The translations under genes were made by a program, and so were the position numbers. The notes beneath the pieces are model-generated. The model saw only the letters and a list, made by a program, of their open reading frames with translations. It searched no databases and had not been told where the DNA came from. From positions 1-38,063 of the IMG/VR virus record IMGVR_UViG_3300034101_000738: a DNA stretch of 38,063 nucleotides; one strand, written 5' to 3'. Within the stretch, counting starts at the first letter, position 1. Each line of letters begins with the position of its first letter. The stretch comes from a virus. Of the stretch, positions 32,883-38,063 are shown piece by piece.

Positions 32883-34847
32883 TCAGGCACTTATCCAGGT
32901 TGGTCTCCACTGTCTTTTCGGCATTGAGAACGGACGCATCTGCGGCATATGCAGTTCAGCAAACCAGTGGGCCATCACCAGGTCGGTTCCATTCTTCTTG
33001 TTCCGGGTCCACGTGGTCATCTCGTCGAGGAACGCCATCGTCTTCCAGTTGTCCCTCAACTCGGGCAGCCGAACCTGACCGGTGCGCCACAACGGCGGCA
33101 ACAGAGCCTCGATACCGAGGTTCTCATCCAACTTGTTCCGACCAGTCGTGTGGGGTGTGACGTTCGTCCCCCACTTGGCCTGCCATTTGCGGACAAAGTC
33201 GTGGGCAAGGAGGAACCTTTGGGCGGCGTTCACCTCGACGATCCAGTTCGTGATCGGATAGCCCAGTTCCCAGGAGCGTTCCTGCCATTGCTCCATGAAA
33301 CCCCAATATGAGCGGGTGCCGGTGTCGTAGCCGAGAAGTTCCTCGGCGGTCAACTTGACCCGTTCAATGTCGACCAGATATCGGAGGTTTGTTTCAGGCT
33401 GGTACAGCCACCATTGCAACGCCCAAAACATTGTTGGCGACGGGTCAACCGTCGCAATCGAGATTACGGGTTGCGCGAGGCTCGACGGAACATAGCCAGG
33501 ACGACGATGCTGGTCAATGCAACCAGGGTAGAGAACACCGTCAGGGCCCATGCCGCCAGTGGCCCAGACTCTTTCAATAAGGTAATGGCCTTCCGCCATG
33601 TTCTCTTGCTGGTAGACGATTTGGAACTTGGACGGCGAGTTGTACCGGATGTAGGAAAGGTCTTTCCACGATAGACGGAACGGCTCCAGTAGGGGCCCGT
33701 CTGGCCAGGCTGCTGCATCCAGTCTTTTGGATTTTGGGCCATCGTCCAACTCCTCGTAATATGCCTTGTACACCAGATGGTGGTATTTGCTTTGCTTGAC
33801 CGGTTCAACCGTGTCTTCTGTTGAGGTTACGTCCTCACCGTCGTAGTCGTCAACCTGTTCATAGGTGACCTTTGACAGGCAATGGGCATACAGGTCTTGT
33901 GGTCCGAGGCGCTGCCCGATGACAGATAGCAGGCCGCCCGGGTCGACGCGGGCTTCAGCCATCGAGTCCCACCGTTCAATCAACTTGTCGCGGGCCACCG
34001 ATTCTTTCGCGTTTTCCGGGGAGGCGACGTCGTCGAAGAGGCATAGGTCGGCGCGATGGCCGATGAACTCGGACTCGATGCCATAGGCGGACACGGTTGG
34101 TTCCTTGTTGTCCAATCCGCCAATGTTGTTCTGTTCGACGATGAACTCTTCGGCACGCCACAACGCTCCGACGAAGTTCGGTTTGAACCTTCCGTAGTCG
34201 ACGGACAGGCAGGCTTCCGCGTTGATGGCCAGTCCACGGGCAATCATCTCAGGATCCGGGTGCAGGGGAACGGTCCGTTCGAGGGTGTCGCGGATACGGC
34301 GCGAATACATCTTGGCGAGGGTCTGGCTGATAGAGCCGATCATCACGCGGATCTGCCGGTTCCTGACGATGCACCAGACAGCGACGTCGTGGAACAGGGT
34401 GGACTTCCCTGCACCTGGCGGACAGTTCAGAACGAGGAACTGCTTTTCAGGATGCTCCAAGTAGGAGACGATTTTGTATGCGGCGTCAACCTGCCATGGG
34501 GATGGGACACGTCCAAGGTAGACGCGGCGGAAGTAGTCGAAGTCTTGAAGACCGCGCTTGGCGCGGTCTGAAAGACGGCCAGTTGGTATTACGGGGGGTA
34601 GGTCTGGCATGATGGCAATGTCGCGTGCCACCTTTGCTGTGGAACCACCCCCAGCCTTCTTGCCGGTGAGGAGGCGTGCCTGTTCAATCTCGGCGTTGGT
34701 CTGGTCTGCTTTGCCGCGCCATTTGATTGCAGTGTTGTAGGAAACCCCTGCCATCCGTGCAGCCTCTTTTAGAGAGGTGCCAGATTGAAGAGCCTGCCAG
34801 AAGAGGGCCCGATCTTCTGCGGAGATCGTCCTCCTACCCTGAGACAT
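32883..34847 (-). CDS. Terminase large subunit with N-terminal helix-turn-helix
   Basis: A 654-residue packaging motor. Residues 7-60 hold a helix-turn-helix (GTSLKEAARMAGVSYNTAIKW), the DNA-binding part usually found in the small terminase. The ATPase has Walker A CPPGAGKST (142-150) and Walker B LCLFDD (268-273). The nuclease has VDPSPT with Asp468, and later acidic residues near EVNAAQRF and TDLVMAHW. No separate small terminase gene is obvious nearby, so the fusion may replace it. ATG 34847 follows the upstream stop after three bases. Confidence 0.9.
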   Translation of the reverse strand: MSQGRRTISAEDRALFWQALQSGTSLKEAARMAGVSYNTAIKWRGKADQTNAEIEQARLLTGKKAGGGSTAKVARDIAIMPDLPPVIPTGRLSDRAKRGLQDFDYFRRVYLGRVPSPWQVDAAYKIVSYLEHPEKQFLVLNCPPGAGKSTLFHDVAVWCIVRNRQIRVMIGSISQTLAKMYSRRIRDTLERTVPLHPDPEMIARGLAINAEACLSVDYGRFKPNFVGALWRAEEFIVEQNNIGGLDNKEPTVSAYGIESEFIGHRADLCLFDDVASPENAKESVARDKLIERWDSMAEARVDPGGLLSVIGQRLGPQDLYAHCLSKVTYEQVDDYDGEDVTSTEDTVEPVKQSKYHHLVYKAYYEELDDGPKSKRLDAAAWPDGPLLEPFRLSWKDLSYIRYNSPSKFQIVYQQENMAEGHYLIERVWATGGMGPDGVLYPGCIDQHRRPGYVPSSLAQPVISIATVDPSPTMFWALQWWLYQPETNLRYLVDIERVKLTAEELLGYDTGTRSYWGFMEQWQERSWELGYPITNWIVEVNAAQRFLLAHDFVRKWQAKWGTNVTPHTTGRNKLDENLGIEALLPPLWRTGQVRLPELRDNWKTMAFLDEMTTWTRNKKNGTDLVMAHWFAELHMPQMRPFSMPKRQWRPTWISA

Positions 34848-34850
34848 TGG

Positions 34851-35516
34851 TTACTTGCGGAACCCCGCAGGTGTCGAATACTTCATGACGTCCTTAGCGG
34901 AGAACCCCATCTTCTCCAGGTACTTGCGACGCTTGTCAGCGGTGTTAGCCACCTGCTGGTTCCCACCCTTGAATGGGAACGTCTTATCCAGGTATGCGCC
35001 AATGCTGACGTTCGACGACGCCGGACCACCAGGCATCTGCGTCGGCTTCAACGCCCGACCCGGCATCCCGCCAGGACCCTCAGGTCCCTTACGCTTCGGA
35101 CCCATAGGACCAGCCTTCGGCTTCGTATACGACTTTGTCTCAGGACCGGTCCGCGACGACATCGGCTTCAACTGAGGCTTCGTATAGGAAGCAGACTCAG
35201 GACCCATACGGTCAGGCTTCTTATACGTTGACGACGTCTCCGGACCAGTCCGCTTAGGACCCTGCACCGTTGGCTTCTTAGGAGCCGCCTTTCCCGGAGC
35301 GCCGAACTCGGCACGCTTCACCTTCCCCGAATCCCAGTTCGACCGAAGTTGAGCACGCACCTCTGGCGTCACCGGCTTCCCCGCCTTCTGCAACTCGGCA
35401 ACCCGGGTCTGCACATAAAACCGCTTCAACGCGACGTCACGAGCCACCCCCTTAGCCGTCTGCTCCTTCACGAACTTCTTACGGGCCGCCTCCAAGCCAC
35501 CCTGCATCTGTGCCAT
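34851..35516 (-). CDS. Disordered protein related to the 879-aa protein; possible packaging partner
   Basis: A 221-residue protein. Residues 29-70 contain KRFYVQTRVAELQKAGKPVT, nearly the same as the N-terminus of the 879-residue protein. The C-terminus MGFSAKDVMKYSTPAGF matches MGFSKQDILNRARNPEAF there. Between them lies a Pro/Gly/Lys-rich linker with three copies of a GPE-x-x-SYTKP-like unit. It is like a short version of the larger protein with its middle removed. Located directly before the terminase, where small terminases usually sit. ATG 35516 has only a weak ribosome site. Function unknown. Confidence 0.75.
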   Translation of the reverse strand: MAQMQGGLEAARKKFVKEQTAKGVARDVALKRFYVQTRVAELQKAGKPVTPEVRAQLRSNWDSGKVKRAEFGAPGKAAPKKPTVQGPKRTGPETSSTYKKPDRMGPESASYTKPQLKPMSSRTGPETKSYTKPKAGPMGPKRKGPEGPGGMPGRALKPTQMPGGPASSNVSIGAYLDKTFPFKGGNQQVANTADKRRKYLEKMGFSAKDVMKYSTPAGFRK

Positions 35517-35525
35517 GCCCCGAAT

Positions 35526-35553
35526 GTAGCAAAAAGCACATGTGCACTGCTAC
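35526..35553. promoter_or_regulatory. Dyad before the late operon
   Basis: Outer arms gtagca and tgctac enclose the perfect 10-base palindrome gcacatgtgc (35536-35545). It ends ten bases before the first codon of the late operon. It may be an operator for late-gene control, for example for WhiB or the ribbon-helix-helix protein, or a structured mRNA leader. No clear -35/-10 pair is visible. TTGGCA and TACATT flank it at poor spacing. Confidence 0.4.
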
Positions 35554-35986
35554 GATGCCAACCACAACGGAAGGATGACCGTCGAGACGACGGACATCGG
35601 CAGCGCTAGACCCCACACACAGTCAGTGGCAATCCGTGGGAACGCGCAACGTGACCGGAAACGGGGTTCCTTCCCCATTGCCAAAAAGAGCCGACCCTGG
35701 GCAGGTCGATACTCACGGGGAAAACAACCAGAACAACGGGTGTCGGCTAAAACACTTGGCTACGGCCACCCTCTGCAACAGGCAGTAAAGCGTGGGGGGA
35801 GCGCCCAAACAGGTCTAGCCGCCGTCATCCACAGACACACACACAAATGTGTGTACAAACTGTGGACAAACCCAAGCCCAAACCACAAATCCCTCTGAGC
35901 CAGTCAAATCCAGAGCCAAAACACCGGGACCACCGGAAAACCATACGTATCCAAGACCAATAGGTGGTGGGTGGGGGCTAAGGCTT
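35554..35986. other. Gene-free region with DnaA-box-like pair; candidate replication origin
   Basis: No gene supported here. tgtggacaa (35861-35869) is the exact complement of TTGTCCACA, the DnaA box of GC-rich actinobacteria. tcatccaca (35825-35833) is a near-match in the opposite orientation. Between them is an inverted repeat acacac-aaat-gtgtgt (35839-35854), and the boxes themselves pair as tccacag/ctgtgga. The flank at 35870-35960 is strongly biased to A and C on the plus strand. A phage with no polymerase or helicase genes would need host DnaA-style initiation. Candidate only. Confidence 0.45.
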
Positions 35987-36026
35987 GGGGGCAGACCCCC
36001 ATCCCTGAGGATGAGAGTCTGCCCCC
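35987..36026. terminator. Perfect 10-bp hairpin after the second accessory unit
   Basis: Arms gggggcagac (35987-35996) and gtctgccccc (36017-36026) pair perfectly around a 20-base loop that itself can pair. It lies 24 bases beyond the stop of the gene at 36050. The symmetric stem could end transcription from either side. It separates the accessory module from the origin-like region and late genes. Confidence 0.75.
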
Positions 36027-36049
36027 GATGCTTTGGGCTGTCCGTTCGC

Positions 36050-36454
36050 CTAGTCAGCCAGTCCGTAGACCAGGACGAGCGCTCTTGCCAGGAGGCGGCC
36101 GGCGTCCTTCTCGTCGGTGGGGAGGCTGACCTTGTAGGCGTGGTGCGTTTCGGTGACGTTGGTGTACGAACCGTCACGCTCCCGAACCTTCACGGTCTCC
36201 TTGCGCACCTTGTCGGCGACGGGTCGATCATCGGTGATCGTCCCGACCGTGAACGAGAGCCGGTCTCCACGCTGAGGGAGAAGTACCACGAGATCGCCGA
36301 CGCTGACCGTCTCGTTTTCGTGGATACACGCTCCCCACTCCGTAGTGACCGTGGTGCCTTTGTCGTTCTTGCCAGTGGCAAGACCTCTCCACTCGGCACG
36401 GTGTCCGTTGGTGCTGTTGTCTCCGCTCTTGGCGGTCGACTTGGTGGTGGCTAT
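36050..36454 (-). CDS. Unknown protein, 134 aa, with candidate AUA start
   Basis: The frame is open up to a TTG at 36559, but no ribosome site is found there. At 36454, six bases after the AAAGGA of the leader shared with three other genes (CGAAAGGA), the codon ATA occupies the place of the expected start. From there the protein is 134 residues: a Thr/Ser/Lys-rich opening (ATTKSTAKSGDN), then strand-rich segments (WGACIHENETVSVGDLVVLLPQ, in parts) and a C-terminal part with helices. The segment VSVGDLVVLL recalls small beta-barrel folds. No family recognised. The ATA could also be a sequencing or strain variant of ATG. Confidence 0.6.
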   Translation of the reverse strand: MATTKSTAKSGDNSTNGHRAEWRGLATGKNDKGTTVTTEWGACIHENETVSVGDLVVLLPQRGDRLSFTVGTITDDRPVADKVRKETVKVRERDGSYTNVTETHHAYKVSLPTDEKDAGRLLARALVLVYGLAD

Positions 36455-36566
36455 GGCTTGTCCTTTCGTTTGGGCTTCGGCGGTCGCCGTCGCTGAGAAC
36501 CAACCTAGTCGGCGGTGGCAACCCTGCGCAAGTCGGCGCGAAATCCGGCGGTGGCTCAAAGAGGAA

Positions 36567-36656
36567 GCGCACGCGTACGCGTACGCATACGCATAGCGTC
36601 GGAGCGTCTATGACGACGGTAGCGGTACGGCTTGTCCGTCTATGACGGCGGTAGCG
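36567..36656 (-). promoter_or_regulatory. Two repeat boxes and alternating tract upstream of the second accessory unit
   Basis: Copies of tgacgrcggtagcg at 36611-36624 and 36643-36656 (32 bases apart), each inside a longer match (gtctatgac...ggtac). Nearer the gene is a 29-base stretch (36567-36595) of strictly alternating purine and pyrimidine, with repeated tacgc units. The same box pair occurs at 2519-2601 before the other accessory unit, so these are shared promoter or operator elements. The gap 36455-36712 otherwise holds only the terminator at 36675-36704. Confidence 0.6.
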
Positions 36657-36674
36657 GTACCTTAGAACGGGGAA

Positions 36675-36704
36675 GGGGGCTCCCACCCTAAGGTGGAAGC
36701 CCCC
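36675..36704 (-). terminator. Terminator of the ATPase/VWA unit
   Basis: gggggct (36675-36681) pairs with agccccc (36698-36704). After one mismatch five more pairs follow (ccacc 36683-36687, ggtgg 36692-36696) with a four-base loop. It lies ten bases beyond the stop of the 24-residue membrane microprotein, which ends the unit beginning at 2351. Its design (G-rich base, mismatch, inner stem) resembles the hairpin at 1966-2005. Confidence 0.75.
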
Positions 36705-36712
36705 TCTTAGCC

Positions 36713-36787
36713 CTAGTGTCGCTCTAAGCGAGCGAGTATTATTAGCACTAGTAACCAGACCCCGATAGCACTCAGGGTCTCGCGCAT
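36713..36787 (-). CDS. Single-span membrane microprotein, 24 aa
   Basis: Read by hand. ATG 36787 overlaps the TAA of the acidic protein gene (TAATG). The 24-residue product has MRETLSAIG, then a hydrophobic run VWLLVLIILA, and an ending RLERH, so one short membrane helix flanked by Arg residues. It is the last gene before the terminator of the accessory unit. A coding role is supported by the stop/start overlap and the hydrophobic pattern, as for the 30- and 33-residue microproteins. Confidence 0.55.
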   Translation of the reverse strand: MRETLSAIGVWLLVLIILARLERH

Positions 36788-37485
36788 TAGTTGTCGTCGT
36801 CCTCCTGATCGTTACGCATTACGTGGTCACGGATATTGGAGTTTGCTTCCATTGCCATAAGGCTGAACGTCCGTGGGAAGGTGGCACGCAACTGCTTAGG
36901 GGTAACGAACCCCGTAATACTGTTGCGGGCTGCCCTGCTCTCAGCGTCAGTCAGGTCGTTTGGTATGACGATACGGTGGTTGTCCTCCCATTCGCACCAA
37001 AAGGTTTGGAAGTCTCCGTCCCTTTCGTTACGGCAGAACAGTACGCCACCTGATGCGATGTATACGCTGAAAGTGCCGTAGTCCTGTTGTGTGCGTACTA
37101 CCCACATAACCGGATCCATAGCATCTTCCATAGCAATAGTGGCGTTCAGGTCTACGAGAGCCGGAATGAACTTGTCGTAGTCATCCGTACCCATAGCCCG
37201 CTGTACCGCTAAGCGTGCGATGTCGCTTTGATCTTCCAAGTCCCGAAGGTTGGAAGGGTCAAGGGTAATCGCGTCAGGATCAGCCTCCATATCTTTTGGA
37301 GCGATCGTCGCTACGAACAGTTCGTTGTCACGCTTACCGTTCTCAGCCTCATCGTCAGACCAAGCACTTTCGCAGGTCCTAGCCATAACGATTATGGCTT
37401 CCTCTTGGTCTGTGGCTAGGGCTGATTTAGCCCCATCCATAATGCGACGAACCTCAGCGAAGAGGTCGTCATTGTTGTCGTCCAT
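36787..37485 (-). CDS. Acidic protein of unknown function, 232 aa, partner of the ATPase/VWA genes
   Basis: A 232-residue protein, strongly acidic at both ends (MDDNNDDLF start, DQEDDDN end). It has a central domain with DPVMWVVRTQQDYGTFSVYI and GVLFCRNERDGD that alternates strand and helix, and a segment CEWEDNHRIVIPND. No membrane span, no motif recognised. ATG 37485 has a good ribosome site (AAGGAAAGG) and lies three bases after the VWA gene stop, so it is expressed with the ATPase and VWA protein and may be their substrate, adaptor or inhibitor. This is an inference from gene order only. Confidence 0.72.
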   Translation of the reverse strand: MDDNNDDLFAEVRRIMDGAKSALATDQEEAIIVMARTCESAWSDDEAENGKRDNELFVATIAPKDMEADPDAITLDPSNLRDLEDQSDIARLAVQRAMGTDDYDKFIPALVDLNATIAMEDAMDPVMWVVRTQQDYGTFSVYIASGGVLFCRNERDGDFQTFWCEWEDNHRIVIPNDLTDAESRAARNSITGFVTPKQLRATFPRTFSLMAMEANSNIRDHVMRNDQEDDDN

Positions 37486-37488
37486 TAC

Positions 37489-38063
37489 CTATGCCTTTCC
37501 TTGTAGGTGAGCCAAGATCCGCTTGGCTTGACGGGTGTTCTCTACTACGTGAATGCCATAGCGTCGTACTAGGGCATCTGTTTCTTTACGAAGGGCTGGC
37601 GAGTAGGCGTCAGCCTTACCCGTAACCCTTTGATCCGACACCCATACGACTGGGTGTGCGGAACCTTGCCGAAGGACACGCACCGCATAGGCAAGTGCTG
37701 GTCCATCGCAACCATTACCGCCAGGGAAATCAGGCAAATGCCTTACTCTGGCGTTGTTCTTAGCGACGATCCACGCGTTAGGGTGATCTGCGTCTACCGT
37801 ATAGCCACTGGAATAGCACAGTACCGTTGCGCCAGCCGTAAGGTCGATCACCTCGGCAAGGTCAGCGTCGTTCCAAGCCATAGAGCCTGAACAGTCCACG
37901 ACTATGACCGCGCCAAGAGCACGAGTCTTACGGGTAAAGATACGCCGCTCAGGGTCGGTGACCATACGCTCCACATAGCGTGGGTGCTTGCCCTCCGCTA
38001 CACGGACGGTGCGCCTACCCATACGCCCACGATGCGTGACGTCACGCGGAGGCTTAGCCACAT
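37489..38063 (-). CDS. VWA-domain (CobT-like) protein, C-terminal part; same gene as 1-999
   Basis: C-terminal part of the 458-residue protein, including the bases repeated at the window start. The GTG at 38061 is an internal Val codon (residue 269), not a start. The domain includes IVVDCSGSM with the MIDAS pattern D-x-S-x-S, later GGNGCDGPAL near residues 381-390, and WVSDQRVTG, which fit the VWA fold. It ends at the TAG at 37489, and the acidic protein gene starts three bases on. Count it as one gene with the feature at 1-999. Confidence 0.85.
   Translation of the reverse strand, partial: VAKPPRDVTHRGRMGRRTVRVAEGKHPRYVERMVTDPERRIFTRKTRALGAVIVVDCSGSMAWNDADLAEVIDLTAGATVLCYSSGYTVDADHPNAWIVAKNNARVRHLPDFPGGNGCDGPALAYAVRVLRQGSAHPVVWVSDQRVTGKADAYSPALRKETDALVRRYGIHVVENTRQAKRILAHLQGKA
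37867..38063. repeat. Terminal overlap of a circular assembly, right copy
   Basis: Copy of bases 1-197 with one silent difference (37936 a versus 70 g). Remove one copy to obtain the unit of 37,866 bp. Confidence 0.95.

Noticed and set aside
35832-35855. AC/GT run as a CRISPR-like or satellite array
   Set aside because: Only one short inverted dinucleotide run, with no spaced repeat units.
35542-35898. Plus-strand ORF of 118 codons in the gene-free region
   Set aside because: Starts at GTG without a ribosome site, has odd composition, and runs through the DnaA-box pair and repeats. All other genes are on the minus strand.
1-38063. tRNA or rRNA genes
   Set aside because: No cloverleaf with a T-loop consensus and no ribosomal RNA core motifs were found by eye.

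Overview
The window is a complete, circularly permuted phage genome. Its last 197 bases (37867-38063) repeat its first 197 (1-197) with one silent difference, and one gene reads straight through the join, so the real unit is a circle or permuted molecule of about 37,866 bp. All recognisable genes lie on the minus strand. They are tightly packed, with many TAATG, ATGA and GTGA stop/start overlaps. A WhiB-type iron-sulfur regulator, GTG starts, moderately GC-rich DNA and an actinobacterial-type DnaA box (TTGTCCACA) all point to an actinobacterial host. The virion genes (portal, large terminase, an N4-gp56-like capsid protein, a 1,663-residue internal protein, no tape measure) point to a short-tailed, podovirus-like particle. 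There is no DNA polymerase, primase, replicative helicase, integrase or tRNA that I can recognise.

Read in the direction of transcription (right to left), the late region runs from 35516 to 9730. It holds a disordered protein sharing domains with a later gene, a large terminase with an N-terminal helix-turn-helix, an 879-residue Ala/Pro/Lys-rich protein, the portal, a row of internal virion proteins, scaffold and capsid (with their own candidate promoter and a hairpin terminator), and two glycosyltransferases. Then come four very basic small proteins, the neck and tail proteins, a glycine-rich tail protein, and a lysis cassette (holin-like protein, M15-type endopeptidase, second small membrane protein). 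The middle region, 9454 to 2603, holds DNA-handling genes: an Mre11-like phosphoesterase, a YqaJ-type exonuclease, a Rad52/Erf-like annealing candidate, a ribbon-helix-helix protein and a nuclease-like basic protein. It also has a PAPS-reductase-family protein, a secreted lytic transglycosylase, WhiB and several tiny proteins.

The third region, 2351 to 36050 across the join, is the least ordinary. It encodes a MoxR/CobS-type AAA+ ATPase followed five bases later by a CobT-like von Willebrand A protein with a MIDAS motif. An acidic unknown protein, a Cys-rich basic protein and two single-span membrane microproteins accompany them. Its two transcription units are each preceded by a pair of near-identical 14-base boxes (TGACGRCGGTAGCG on the plus strand) and each ends in a strong hairpin. 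Four of its genes share a CGAAAGGA leader, and one of those four seems to start at AUA. I think this module is the best candidate for an undescribed system.

Between this module and the late genes lies a gene-free stretch (35517-36049) with a symmetric pair of DnaA-box-like sites, a plausible replication origin for a phage that depends on host replication proteins. Genes too short for routine ORF calling (24, 30, 33, 37, 43, 55 and 55 residues) were found by translating gaps by hand.
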